Source: Candidatus Gagatemarchaeum stordalenia (GTDB lineage Archaea; Thermoproteota; Nitrososphaeria; Nitrososphaerales; Gagatemarchaeaceae). From it: a stretch of 64,000 nt of DNA. The number at the start of each line of letters is the position of its first letter. Position 1 is the stretch's first letter. The position numbers and the translations under genes are program-made. Under the pieces are notes generated by a model that was not told the origin of the DNA, did no database searches, and saw only the letters and a program-made list of their open reading frames with translations. Below, piece after piece: positions 17,081-25,824 of this stretch. The stretch spans positions 20,063 through 84,062 of the forward strand of contig PLUF01000095.1 in assembly GCA_003164815.1 (NCBI GenBank), given 5' to 3'.

Positions 17081-18271
17081 ACTGCCCGCAGTAGAGCCAG
17101 TCGGCCTCGTACCACGAGCTTCTTGCTTCAAAGGAACGAACTTGCTTATTCGCCTGCGATTGAAAAGCAGAGGTTGTTCCTCCACACGGGCCTGTTCCAG
17201 ACCCACTCTGAGGATGTTTCTTGCTGCGTTGACATCCCGATCCACGACGAGTCCGCACCCACGACAGTCGTGAATCCGTTCAGAGAGTTCCTTTGCGACC
17301 ATCTCTCCGCATCTAGAGCATTTCTGTGAAGTTCCCTTTGGGTTGACGAGGATCACACGTCCGCCGCGCCTTTCTGCTTTGTAAGCAGCTAATCGGCGCA
17401 GATTTCCCCAAGAGGCATCCATTATTGCTGATGCTAGACGATGGTTTCTGACCATGTTCGAAATGTTAAGGTCCTCGAATACTATGGTCGAGTATTCTTT
17501 GGAAAGAAATGCTGAAATCTTGTGAGCCAAGTCCGATCTCTGGTTCCTGACTCGTCGCCACGCCTTCGCGAGTGCTATTCGAGATTTTTGTCTGTTTTTC
17601 GACCCTACTTTCCTCCTCGAAAGTTGTCTCTGGAGAATCGTGATTCGTCCTCGTGCGCGAACGAAAACTCGTGGGTTCTCAAACTTCTTCCCATCGCTGA
17701 GTGTTACAAGTCGATTAATCCCTAGATCAACACCGACAGCGGGTCCGCAAGGCATCTGTCCGATACCTTGAGAGTTTTCAGTCTCAACCGTAACACAAGC
17801 AAACCAGACGTCGACATCCATGATGATGGTGCAGGTCTTCGGGGTTCCTGCAATCAAACGAGCTGGTCTAATCTTGATCAAACCGATTTTCGAAAGCCGA
17901 ATCTCTCCTCCTAGGACTCTGAATCCTCCAAGTTGAGGGTAGGTGAAGGACTTGTATCTGCCAGCCCGTTTGAATCTGGGCCTACGCGAGAGCCCTTTGA
18001 AGAAACGAGAGCACGCCATGTCGAGTCGAAGGGCAACATCTTGCAGCACCTGGGCATTGACCGCTCCTAGGAACTTGTCTTCCCTCCGTACCGCAGTAAC
18101 TGCTTTTGTCTGTGCAAAATAGTTGGTGTTCTCCTTTAGTCGCTCCTCTAGTAGGTCGTTGTACAATCTTCGGCAAGTCTCGATCGTTTGGGACATGATT
18201 CTGGATTGCGCCATGGTCGGGTAGAGTCGAAATTTGTAGGTAATCGAGAACCTCTTGCCTCTCCTTGTCAC
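17051..18271 (-). CDS. tnpB: TnpB RNA-guided nuclease, element 1
   Basis: RuvC-type nuclease, relative and ancestor type of Cas12. 406 residues with an apparently intact active site: Asp182 (GVDLGINRL), Glu266 (FEDLNI) and Asp346 (DRDVNAARN). The zinc finger has Cys318/321 and Cys336/339. GTG start with a TATA-like GCTTAAATG upstream. The frame reads out of the element and ends 30 bp inside the tbp gene on the opposite strand, so its last residues are host-derived. Very similar to the TnpB at 61-62.5 kb over the catalytic half, which suggests both belong to one family in this genome. Confidence 0.93.
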   Translation of the reverse strand: MTRRGKRFSITYKFRLYPTMAQSRIMSQTIETCRRLYNDLLEERLKENTNYFAQTKAVTAVRREDKFLGAVNAQVLQDVALRLDMACSRFFKGLSRRPRFKRAGRYKSFTYPQLGGFRVLGGEIRLSKIGLIKIRPARLIAGTPKTCTIIMDVDVWFACVTVETENSQGIGQMPCGPAVGVDLGINRLVTLSDGKKFENPRVFVRARGRITILQRQLSRRKVGSKNRQKSRIALAKAWRRVRNQRSDLAHKISAFLSKEYSTIVFEDLNISNMVRNHRLASAIMDASWGNLRRLAAYKAERRGGRVILVNPKGTSQKCSRCGEMVAKELSERIHDCRGCGLVVDRDVNAARNILRVGLEQARVEEQPLLFNRRRISKFVPLKQEARGTRPTGSTAGSSIHHQFLLF

Positions 18272-18345
18272 TCCATGTACTCATTTAAGCCCCAAGCTCA
18301 CGAGTGTCAAAACTTCATCGTGGTCCACTAACTGAGTTGGGGATC
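17078..18345 (-). mobile_element. TnpB-only IS200/IS605-type element 1
   Basis: The element lies exactly between the stop codons of tbp and pyrE, which are convergent. Right end (low coordinates): the minus strand reads GGGCAGTTCAA, matching GGGTAGTTCAC at the right end of element 2, and both share GAAGCAAGAAGCTC. The left-end hairpin is degenerate, followed by TTGGGGCTTAAATG, similar to element 2. No tnpA (Y1 transposase) is present, so movement would need one elsewhere. The right-end region would be the source of the guide (omega) RNA in this family. The exact left boundary is inferred. Confidence 0.75.
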
Positions 18346-18347
18346 AA

Positions 18348-18974
18348 TTAGCGGCCGGCGACCTGGCTCTTTATCGCCTTCATGGCGTCGTCGGATATCT
18401 CGTCCTTGGCGTGGAGCGTCCGCGCCAGTTCCGTGATATCGGTAAGCGGGCGCAGTTTCACGCCTGCCTTCCTGAGGTTGGCCTTGCCTCCCTCCAGCCG
18501 GTCTATCAGGACCGCGACGCTCTTCACCTCACCACCCTCCTCCCTGATCGCGTCTATGCCGGTTAGCACGGAGTGGCCCGTCGTTATCAGGTCGTCCATG
18601 ACCAGGACCCTCCAGCCCGGAGTGATCGTCCCCTCTATCCGCTTCATGTGCCCGTAGTCCTTCTCCTCCTTGCGGACGTAGATCATCGGCTTGCGGAGCT
18701 CGAGGGCGACCGGGGATGAGAAAGTCAGCCCCGCGGTCGGGATGCCTGCGATCGCGTCGAACTTGTCCAGACCCACCTCGTTCCTGATCAGCGAGAGGTA
18801 GCAGTCGATGACGTACCGGTAGGCTCCGGGGAAGCTGGGGACCATCCTGAGGTCGACGTAGTAGGAGCTGAGCTTCCCGCTCGAGAGTGTGAAGGTGCCC
18901 ACCTGCAACGCCCTGACCTTTACCAGGACCATGGCCAACTCCTCCACAATCTTCTTCCGACCGCTCCAGCTCAT
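18348..18974 (-). CDS. pyrE: Orotate phosphoribosyltransferase
   Basis: Makes orotidine 5'-phosphate from orotate and PRPP in pyrimidine synthesis. 208 residues. The PRPP-binding motif VLVMDDLITTGHSV is clear, as are GTFTLSSGKLSSYYVDLR near the N-terminus and MIYVRKEEKDYG. Length is normal. The stop codon borders the left end of TnpB element 1. It is divergent from the LarA-like gene. No other pyr genes are in view. Confidence 0.94.
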   Translation of the reverse strand: MSWSGRKKIVEELAMVLVKVRALQVGTFTLSSGKLSSYYVDLRMVPSFPGAYRYVIDCYLSLIRNEVGLDKFDAIAGIPTAGLTFSSPVALELRKPMIYVRKEEKDYGHMKRIEGTITPGWRVLVMDDLITTGHSVLTGIDAIREEGGEVKSVAVLIDRLEGGKANLRKAGVKLRPLTDITELARTLHAKDEISDDAMKAIKSQVAGR

Positions 18975-19090
18975 GAGCCCGCGACGACACCTTCAGGTAG
19001 AAATGTGTATCGAGCGGCGCGCGTCAGTCCGGCCGCCGACGAGAAAAGGTTGATAGAAGCTGATAAGGAGGGAGGGGGCAGGCACCGCTC

Positions 19091-20176
19091 TTGGAAATCT
19101 GGCTCCCGTACGGAGACGTCGAGTCTCTCTTGACCCTGCAGGCGGAGAACCTCGGTGAACTCTCTGACCCACCGCCCGAGAGCCATGTCGAAGAGCTGAC
19201 CCAGAACCTGGGCGAGAGAATAAAGGGCCGCGAGAAGCTGGTCGTCTGCGACAACAAACGGGCGACGGTCAAGCTCCTGAAGTCGCTTGCCCCTCTCCTA
19301 CCTCAGGATGGGACCTTGAAGATCTACACCCGCTCGCCGAAGGCGCTGGAGGACGGAGTCCCCGAACTGAAGGGGCGCGTCCTGAAGCTCTCTCCGCCGC
19401 AGGCGCCCGCAGCCGGCGAACTCACCTATTCGCCTGAGATCCTGGGAGGCACCGCGTTCGTCCTCAGCACGGGCGAACCCGACCCTCTCTTCGGCTACAT
19501 CGACTCCAGGGTCGCGCTGGGACTGGCTGCGGTGGGAGGCGCGAGGAGGAGCGCGTACATGGCGAGAGGAGGGGACGCCCCGGCTTTCCTCCAGGAGACC
19601 CCGGCCTACGCTGCGATTGCCTCCGCCGTCGAGAAGACGGAGGGCGCCGCATTCGGGACGATCGTCACGAAGGGAGGAGAGCCGCTCTCGATTATCGACG
19701 GGGGGCCGAAGGAGGCGAGGGCCCACTTCATACCCCAGCAGGTCAACCCGGCGAAGGGAGTGGTCATCGGGGCCGGCGGGAGGGGTTTCGACGATACCTT
19801 CTCCCACACCCTGAGGGTCTCGCTCGGAGCGCTCAAGAGCGTGAAGAGGGGCGGCGACATCCTCCTCGTGGGCGAGTGCAGGGACGGTCTCGGGTCCGAG
19901 GCGCTCCAGATGCACACGATGGGAAGGATAAGCGACGCGGCGCTCAGGAAGGGATTCTACGCGGACGGGATGGAGGAGATTGGATACCTAGACTCGCTCA
20001 AGGAGAACTACTCGGTGACGCTCCTCTCCTCGCTCCCCGAGCTCTACGCGAGCGGGAGATTCAGGTTCAAGACCGCGAACAACTCGGCGGAGGCGCTCAG
20101 GAAGATCTTCAACTCCACCGGGCGGGGGGCGAAGCTCCACGTCTTCACCCGCGCCTGCGAGACGCTCCTCTCCTAG
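19091..20176 (+). CDS. LarA/DUF2088-like protein, probably lacking the nickel-pincer site
   Basis: 361 residues. The N-terminus (EIWLPYGD) and the C-terminal half (IGAGGRGFDDTFSHTLRVSL, GGDILLVGECRDGLGSEALQ) match the nickel-pincer lactate racemase family. The middle region, where true LarA has the PH..AGfsGG.K segment with catalytic His and pincer Lys, reads DPLFGYIDSRVALGLAAVGG without those residues. LarA itself is about 420 residues. It is therefore probably not a racemase; a different or regulatory role is possible. TTG start. Its stop overlaps the convergent S2P-like gene by four bases. Confidence 0.62.
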   Translation: MEIWLPYGDVESLLTLQAENLGELSDPPPESHVEELTQNLGERIKGREKLVVCDNKRATVKLLKSLAPLLPQDGTLKIYTRSPKALEDGVPELKGRVLKLSPPQAPAAGELTYSPEILGGTAFVLSTGEPDPLFGYIDSRVALGLAAVGGARRSAYMARGGDAPAFLQETPAYAAIASAVEKTEGAAFGTIVTKGGEPLSIIDGGPKEARAHFIPQQVNPAKGVVIGAGGRGFDDTFSHTLRVSLGALKSVKRGGDILLVGECRDGLGSEALQMHTMGRISDAALRKGFYADGMEEIGYLDSLKENYSVTLLSSLPELYASGRFRFKTANNSAEALRKIFNSTGRGAKLHVFTRACETLLS

Positions 20177-21309
20177 AGAGGGTACGTGAGGAAGTTCTGG
20201 GGTATCGGGGCGCACAGGAGCATCAGCACCATCCCCGCAAGGAAGAGGAGCTTCCTCGAGCGGGAGAGGTCCGAGAGTGAGTCCAATGTCTCGTTCGTGG
20301 GCTGGATCGCCGCAAGGAGGAAGATCATGAGGAAGACCACCCAGTAGTTGGGGACGTCCACGGCCACGAGTATGAACCCAGTCACCATGGTGGTTATCCG
20401 GCTCCCCCGGACGCCCAGGGCGAGGGCCGCCATCCTCCCGCCGTCGAAGAGCGCGGCCGGCAGCATGCTGAAGAATGAGATCAGGAGCCCGATCCACGCC
20501 GCCACCTCCAGCGGTGAGTAGATGCTGACTCCGCCAGCGGGGACCTGCGGCGAGAGGTTCAGGTATCCGGCTAGGGAGATCGCCGCAGACTGGAGGGTCG
20601 ATGGGTTCGTGCTGAGGGTCCCGAGGTTGCCGCTGCCGAAGATCGCGACGTACTGGTCATGTGTCAGCGAGATCGCCGTCGTAGCGCCGATGAGCGCGAC
20701 GGCGAAGGCTATCGCCACTCCGACGACCGGGGCGAAGAAGTAGCAGTCGAAGAGCGAGTCCCTGTCGACAGTCGGAGAGCGGACGAAGGTGATCGCCCCG
20801 AACGTGGGGAGGAAGTAGAGGACTGGCAGGGCAATGAAGAACGGGATGTTCGGAAGATAGTAGGGAATCGTCGAGGCCCCGCCCCGCCTCCTGACGAAGT
20901 AGCGCTGGACGAGGTCCTTCGCGATAAGGACGGCGGCGATGCCCACGACGAAGCTCGCCCCAATAAGCAGGGCGCTCCCGCCCTCCACCTGAGTGTAGAT
21001 GTCGCCCAGCAGCCATCCGGCCGCAAGGATAGCGAGGATGGAGAGGAGGGAGAGGAAGACCGGAGTCCTCGGCGCCGGAGAAGCGGGGACGTCAGCCTTG
21101 ACCAGTGTGAGGGACGCGTCTTCTCTTGTCCCGAAGAGCCGCGGGGTGAGTCCGAGGGGCTTCACCTTGGGGTATAGCGCATTGAAGGCGTCCTTTGACC
21201 TGCTGTCGTAGACTATGCTGTACTCCTTCGCGCCCTCGCCCCTGTCGAAGACGTCCCTAACGGTGAAGAGGGAACGGACGATCGCCTCGACCTCAGAGTC
21301 CTCCGACAA
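20173..21309 (-). CDS. Site-2-protease (M50)-like membrane protein with lost HExxH
   Basis: 378 residues: a soluble N-terminal domain (about 1-85), then 6-8 membrane helices arranged as in archaeal M50 proteases (STIPYYLPNIPFFIALP, RDSLFDCYFFAPVVG, LPAALFDGGRM). The last keeps the family's DGG aspartate. At the HELGH position it reads AKDLVQRYF, so both zinc-binding histidines and the glutamate are changed. This is seen directly; that it is a catalytically dead pseudoprotease is inference. TTG start, with ACTTATAG about 30 bp upstream. Confidence 0.8.
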   Translation of the reverse strand: MSEDSEVEAIVRSLFTVRDVFDRGEGAKEYSIVYDSRSKDAFNALYPKVKPLGLTPRLFGTREDASLTLVKADVPASPAPRTPVFLSLLSILAILAAGWLLGDIYTQVEGGSALLIGASFVVGIAAVLIAKDLVQRYFVRRRGGASTIPYYLPNIPFFIALPVLYFLPTFGAITFVRSPTVDRDSLFDCYFFAPVVGVAIAFAVALIGATTAISLTHDQYVAIFGSGNLGTLSTNPSTLQSAAISLAGYLNLSPQVPAGGVSIYSPLEVAAWIGLLISFFSMLPAALFDGGRMAALALGVRGSRITTMVTGFILVAVDVPNYWVVFLMIFLLAAIQPTNETLDSLSDLSRSRKLLFLAGMVLMLLCAPIPQNFLTYPL

Positions 21310-21455
21310 GTCGTTCTGGGCAGCCCAGTGGAGGAACTATAAGTCTTGGGTGGAGATGATGGCTCCTTACAGTTAGCGCCACACCGTGATGGCTCGCACC
21401 GCCGGCCGCAACCAGAAATTTATTAGTCCCCTCCTTGCGGCCGAAACTTCAAGGA

Positions 21456-21953
21456 ATGCAAGAGTCCACCACGAGCAAAGCAAGGGACTACTCGGTCAGA
21501 CATTGCGGCCCAGACGACGTTCCGAGCGTCATCACCGTCAACACGGTCACCCTCCCCGAGCACTACTCGGACTACTTCTACTACGACATCCTGAAGGACT
21601 TCCCGAGCACCTTCCTCCTCGCTGAGCAGGGCGGGAAGGTGGTCGGATACATAATGTGCAGGATCGAGTACGGCCTCTCGATGACCAAGAGGTTCGGGCT
21701 CGCCAAGAAGGGGCACATCATCTCGATAGCCGTCCTGGAGCAGTACAGGAGCACGGGCATCGGCACCGCACTCATCAAGGAGGCTCTCGAGGAGATCCGC
21801 AAGGCCTCGGGCAAGGAGTGCTACCTCGAGGTCCGAACCACGAACAAGGGCGCCATCGTCCTCTACGAGAAGCTCGGCTTCAAGGTGAGCAGCACTCTCC
21901 ATGGGTACTACAAGGACGGAGAGTCTGCGTACACTATGGCAACGTCGCTCTGA
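21456..21953 (+). CDS. N-acetyltransferase, Ard1/RimI-like GNAT
   Basis: Probably acetylates protein N-termini, a common archaeal modification. 165 residues, single GNAT domain: GYIMCRIE (beta4), KGHIISIAV, the acetyl-CoA loop QYRSTGIGTAL, and LEVRTTNKGAIVLYEKLGFK. The ATG at 21456 was chosen over one seven codons upstream because TTTATTAG lies about 33 bp before it. DNA ligase follows 7 bp downstream and is likely co-transcribed. Confidence 0.9.
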   Translation: MQESTTSKARDYSVRHCGPDDVPSVITVNTVTLPEHYSDYFYYDILKDFPSTFLLAEQGGKVVGYIMCRIEYGLSMTKRFGLAKKGHIISIAVLEQYRSTGIGTALIKEALEEIRKASGKECYLEVRTTNKGAIVLYEKLGFKVSSTLHGYYKDGESAYTMATSL

Positions 21954-21960
21954 TCGCGTC

Positions 21961-23613
21961 ATGGGCACGTTCGCGGACTTCGCCTCTACCCTAGAACGGG
22001 TCCATTCTACGGCCGGCAAGAACGAGAAGGTCAGGATTCTCTCCGAGTACATGCGGGGCCTCGACGCGGACGACGCGGAGCGCGTGGCCAGGTTCGCGAC
22101 CGGCAGGGCCTCACTCAAGGGGAGCGCGGACGAGACCCAGATAGGCTACTCCATGATAAGCGACGTGATCGAGGAGGTCACCGGACTTCCGCCGAGGGAG
22201 CTGAGCCGCGTCTACGTGAAGTACGGAGACCTCGGCAAGGCCGCCGAGGAGCTACTGTCGAAGAAGAAGGAGACGACCCTCTTCCAGGAGAGCCTGTCCT
22301 TGAGCGATGTCGCCGGTTCCTTCGAGGCGATGACCCAGGCCAAGGGGAAGGGCTCGAACGCGACGAAGAAGGGTCTCCTCAAGTCGCTCCTACTCAGGGC
22401 GAACGAGTCTGAGGCGAAGTACATCGTCAAGATCCTTACGAAGGAGATGAGGATCGGGCTGGTCGACGGGCTCGTGGAGGAGGCTGTGGCCCGCGCCTAC
22501 GACCTCGACCGCGGTTCGGTGAGGGAGGCGCACCTGCTGGTGGGCGACATCGGGATGCTCGCGCGCTCGGCCCGTTCTGGGGAACTGGGACGGATCAGGC
22601 TCGAGCTGATGCGCCCGACGAACTTCATGCTCGCGGAGCCGATGGAGACCCCCCAGGAAATCGCTGACTACTTCGGGAAGGAGGTCTACGCGGATTACAA
22701 GTATGATGGGGTCCGGGCGCAGCTCCACAAGCGGGGAGGCGAGGTGAGGGTATTCTCCCGCAGGCTCGAGGAGATCACGGCGAGCTTCCCGGAGCTCGTC
22801 GAGGGCGCGAGGCTGATCGACCACGATTTCATGATCGACGGCGAGATCGTGCCGTTCAGGGATGGGCGGCCGCTCGCATTCCAGCTCCTCCAGCGCAGGC
22901 TCAGGAGGAAAGAGGGCTTCGAGGGCGCGCAGAGCCGGGCTCCCGTCGTCTTCTTCTGCTTCGACATCTTGCTGCTCGACGGTGGCGAGCTCTACAGGAA
23001 GCCTCTCGAGGACCGGAGGCGGACGCTAGAGCGGGTCATTGGGGGCTCGCCCTTCGGGATGGCGGAGATGAAGGCGGTCAGGAACTCGGGCCAGATTCAG
23101 GAGCTCTTCAGAAGCTCCCGGACGCTCGGGTACGAAGGGCTCGTCCTCAAGGACCCTGCCAGCCCCTACACGCCAGGCAGGCGTGGGAAGTACTGGGTCA
23201 AGCTGAAGGAGGAGCTAGACACGCTGGACGTCGTGATCGTGGGCGCGGAGCTGGGCCACGGGAAGCGGGCGGGCGTGATATCCGACTACACGTTCGCCGT
23301 CCGAGACGGCGCCGACCTCAGGGTGATCGGGAAAGCATACTCGGGCCTGACCGACAAGGAGATCGACGAGATGATGGTGAAGATCAAGGGCCTCACCACA
23401 GAGGACAACGGGTACTTCAGGAAGGTCCGACCGGAGCTTGTAATCGAGGTCGCTTTCGACAGCATCCAACGGAGCGAGAGGCACGACAGCGGGTTCGCGC
23501 TCAGGTTCCCCAGGATCAAGCGGATACGCGAGGACAAGAATGCCGAGCAGATCGACACCCTCGAGAAGGTCAGGGAGATCTACTCGTCTCAGAAGGTAAC
23601 CTCGGAGCAGTAG
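21961..23613 (+). CDS. lig: ATP-dependent DNA ligase, archaeal LigI type
   Basis: Seals nicks in replication and repair. 550 residues, usual archaeal length: DNA-binding domain (about 1-215), nucleotidyltransferase domain with the adenylated Lys247 in YKYDGVRAQ, motif IV-like YEGLVLKDP, and motif V KYWVKLKEE, then the OB fold. The ATG at 21961 gives the expected N-terminus; in-frame codons before it lie inside the acetyltransferase gene. The last 25 bp overlap the convergent pilus-type gene. Confidence 0.95.
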   Translation: MGTFADFASTLERVHSTAGKNEKVRILSEYMRGLDADDAERVARFATGRASLKGSADETQIGYSMISDVIEEVTGLPPRELSRVYVKYGDLGKAAEELLSKKKETTLFQESLSLSDVAGSFEAMTQAKGKGSNATKKGLLKSLLLRANESEAKYIVKILTKEMRIGLVDGLVEEAVARAYDLDRGSVREAHLLVGDIGMLARSARSGELGRIRLELMRPTNFMLAEPMETPQEIADYFGKEVYADYKYDGVRAQLHKRGGEVRVFSRRLEEITASFPELVEGARLIDHDFMIDGEIVPFRDGRPLAFQLLQRRLRRKEGFEGAQSRAPVVFFCFDILLLDGGELYRKPLEDRRRTLERVIGGSPFGMAEMKAVRNSGQIQELFRSSRTLGYEGLVLKDPASPYTPGRRGKYWVKLKEELDTLDVVIVGAELGHGKRAGVISDYTFAVRDGADLRVIGKAYSGLTDKEIDEMMVKIKGLTTEDNGYFRKVRPELVIEVAFDSIQRSERHDSGFALRFPRIKRIREDKNAEQIDTLEKVREIYSSQKVTSEQ

Positions 23614-24320
23614 AAGCGGCGGAACTCCTCCGAGAGCGTCTGATAGTCGGCGACTCCCTTGCCGACGAGCGACTCGAGGAACCGCGTCCTCCTTTCGAGG
23701 TCCGCGGAGACCCTCTTCGCTGAAAAGCCGTATCCCGCGGCCCGCCGCTCGAGCTTCGCCGACTGCTCCGGAGAACCTTCCCAGCTCCCGTCCTTGTAGG
23801 CGAAGAGGCCGTTCCACGACCGTCCCGGCTCGACGACCTGGTCGGGGGACCCTGGAACGCAGGTCACGTCGCGCTCCAGTATCGCCTGCTCCTTGCTCAG
23901 CTCCGGGAAGACGCCGTCGCCGAGGGCCGCGAGCTTCCTAAGCCCGTCGTCTATCGTGGGAGAGGAGGCGCGCGAGAAGATCGAGAGCGCGATGAGGAAG
24001 AACGGGAGCTCGGCTTCGACCGCCCTTCGGCGGCCGTAGGCCAACGTCGCAGGCAGGACTATCGGCACGGTCTGGATGACGGCGAGGGACGCGATGACCA
24101 AGATGCCCTGTGCCTGTGGGAGGAAGAGGGCAAGTACCTCTCCGACAGCGGGGTAGAAGATGAGCGAGAGAGAAAACCGAGAGTGGAGCCGAGGAGAGAG
24201 GTAAAGCCTCGCGGAGATCAGGAGAGGCGAGAACTTCCCTTGAAGAGAATCGGCCACACCTGCGAGGGGACAGATGGAAGCCAGCCTCCTCATCACCGCC
24301 TCGAAGCTGGGACTAGACAC
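23589..24320 (-). CDS. TadC/FlaJ-like (GspF family) membrane protein, short
   Basis: 243 residues. Hydrophobic helices at about 48-66, 70-92 and 103-115, then an amphipathic region of GspF/FlaJ character: RRRAVEAELPFFLIALSIFS, DDGLRKLAAL and FPELSKEQAILERD. FlaJ/TadC proteins are usually twice as long, with a second GspF repeat that is absent here, so this may be a truncated or solitary half. The assignment is moderate. GTG start, with a shared TATA box to the prepilin peptidase gene on the other strand. Confidence 0.55.
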   Translation of the reverse strand: MSSPSFEAVMRRLASICPLAGVADSLQGKFSPLLISARLYLSPRLHSRFSLSLIFYPAVGEVLALFLPQAQGILVIASLAVIQTVPIVLPATLAYGRRRAVEAELPFFLIALSIFSRASSPTIDDGLRKLAALGDGVFPELSKEQAILERDVTCVPGSPDQVVEPGRSWNGLFAYKDGSWEGSPEQSAKLERRAAGYGFSAKRVSADLERRTRFLESLVGKGVADYQTLSEEFRRFYCSEVTF

Positions 24321-24322
24321 TC

Positions 24323-24349
24323 CCCAGAATCTGGGTTCTGCTTATAAGG
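24323..24349. promoter_or_regulatory. Shared bidirectional TATA box with adjacent palindrome
   Basis: CTTATAAGG (24341-24349) is nearly self-complementary and is centred 24-29 bp from both the GTG of the minus-strand GspF-like gene (24320) and the TTG of the plus-strand prepilin peptidase (24373). A perfect palindrome CCCAGAATCTGGG (24323-24335) lies between the TATA box and the GTG and may be an operator. Confidence 0.5.
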
Positions 24350-24372
24350 AGCTCCAGAATCAACGAGCGAGT

Positions 24373-24978
24373 TTGTTCCTGCAGATACTGATGGCCGTAT
24401 CCTTCCTAATTGGGGGTTATCAGGACCTAAAGGAAAGGCTCGTCTCCGACCTTGTGTGGATACCGGCCATCGTAGGAATCGTCCTAGTCTTCTACTTCGA
24501 TTCCCCTCAAGCCATTCTGCTACTCGTTCTTCTTGGAGTAGTTGGAGCGATTGCGTTTGCATCCACATGGTTAGGTTTCCTCGGAGATGCGGACGGAATT
24601 GCCCTCATCATGATCCTGGCATGGTTTGTGAACGCGGATTTGTTGGCTCTTGCTCTCTCTTTCGCAGCTATGGCAGCCTTGGTCTTCCCCTATCTCTATC
24701 TGACTGGAATGTTTCGCAAAGAAATCATCATCCCGATTCAGCAGTTCAAGTCCGAAGCAAAATGGATACCGAAGGCAGTGATAATTGGGGGGAACAGGAG
24801 TGAAATGCCGAAGGATGTGAATGTTTCACGCGATGAAGTTGAGAAGATAACCGATCAGAGCGCCATGGTAGAGGTCCAGTATGGCGTAGCCAACATTACG
24901 GTGTTAGCTGTTGCCTTCGCGATTTACTTGGCGTACATAATCGTCTTCCAGACCGGACTTTTCCTCAAATTGCCGTAG
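24373..24978 (+). CDS. Archaeal prepilin/preflagellin peptidase (A24, FlaK/PibD-like)
   Basis: Membrane aspartyl protease that cleaves type IV pilin-like signal peptides. 201 residues from the TTG at 24373, which gives the family N-terminus: a first helix running straight into GGYQDLKERLVSD with one catalytic Asp. The second Asp lies in FLGDADGIAL, the GxGD-like motif. A C-terminal helix ends the protein. An upstream ATG would overlap the divergent gene and its promoter. Its base composition is more A/T-rich than its neighbours. The pilin-like gene near 61 kb is a possible substrate. Confidence 0.82.
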   Translation: MFLQILMAVSFLIGGYQDLKERLVSDLVWIPAIVGIVLVFYFDSPQAILLLVLLGVVGAIAFASTWLGFLGDADGIALIMILAWFVNADLLALALSFAAMAALVFPYLYLTGMFRKEIIIPIQQFKSEAKWIPKAVIIGGNRSEMPKDVNVSRDEVEKITDQSAMVEVQYGVANITVLAVAFAIYLAYIIVFQTGLFLKLP

Positions 24979-25023
24979 AGGCAAAGCTGATTCGTCACCG
25001 TTTCGAGGGGGTGGGGACGATAC

Positions 25024-25824
25024 TTGGTGGAATGGGAATCCGTGCTCCATGACGCTGCAGAGAGGGTCCAGGAAGTAAGGGACAAGCTGGTCTCGGCTCG
25101 GGAGGGGACCGAGCGAATCGGGGAGGGGGCCGGTGGCGACATCACGATGCGGGTCGACCAGGAGGCGGAGCAGGAGATCATCGCTGTCCTCAAGCAGAAG
25201 GGTGACGTGAGGATAGTGGCCGAGGAGCAGGGTGAGACCGGTCCGAAGGATGCGAGGTGGACCGTGATCGTCGACCCCATAGACGGCTCCTCCAACTTCG
25301 AGAGGGGGATCCCGTTCTACTGCACCTCCATAGCGGTGCTAGAGGGCAGGACCCTGGACGACACCAAACACGGGCTCGTCAGGAACCTGGTCAACGGCGA
25401 CACGTACTATGCCCAGGCAGGCAGCTACGCGACCAAGAACGGGGCCGAGATCAAGACCAGCACGCTTCAGAATCTCCGGGAGGCGACGGTCGGGATCGAT
25501 ATCTCGAGGACGACCCTTCCGGTCGTGAAGAGCCTGAACGTTCTCATCGCCTCGATCAAGAGGCAGATGCACTTCGGCGCGAACGCCCTGGAGACCTGCT
25601 TCCTCGCCGAGGGAAGGCTGGACGGGTTTCTGGACATAAGGGGGAGGATAAGGATTATGGACATGGCTGCGGGGCAGCTGATCGCGAAGCAGGCGGGGGC
25701 AGTCTTCAGCGACGAGCGCGGCGGCCCGCTGCGCCCGGCGATAAGCGTGAAGGAGAGGTTCAGCGTGGTAGGAGGTGGGAACTCGACTCTGCACGCGCAC
25801 ATTCTCGCGAAGCTGAAGGGCTAG
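25024..25824 (+). CDS. Inositol monophosphatase/fructose-1,6-bisphosphatase family phosphatase
   Basis: Mg2+-dependent sugar phosphatase. 266 residues with all family motifs: EEQGE near residue 67, metal-binding DPIDGSSNF and IMDMAAGQLIAKQAGA. In archaea this family includes both inositol-1-phosphatase and FBPase activities; the sequence alone does not separate them. TTG start; GTG at 25027 is an alternative. Its stop overlaps the convergent HAD gene by four bases. Confidence 0.9.
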   Translation: MVEWESVLHDAAERVQEVRDKLVSAREGTERIGEGAGGDITMRVDQEAEQEIIAVLKQKGDVRIVAEEQGETGPKDARWTVIVDPIDGSSNFERGIPFYCTSIAVLEGRTLDDTKHGLVRNLVNGDTYYAQAGSYATKNGAEIKTSTLQNLREATVGIDISRTTLPVVKSLNVLIASIKRQMHFGANALETCFLAEGRLDGFLDIRGRIRIMDMAAGQLIAKQAGAVFSDERGGPLRPAISVKERFSVVGGGNSTLHAHILAKLKG

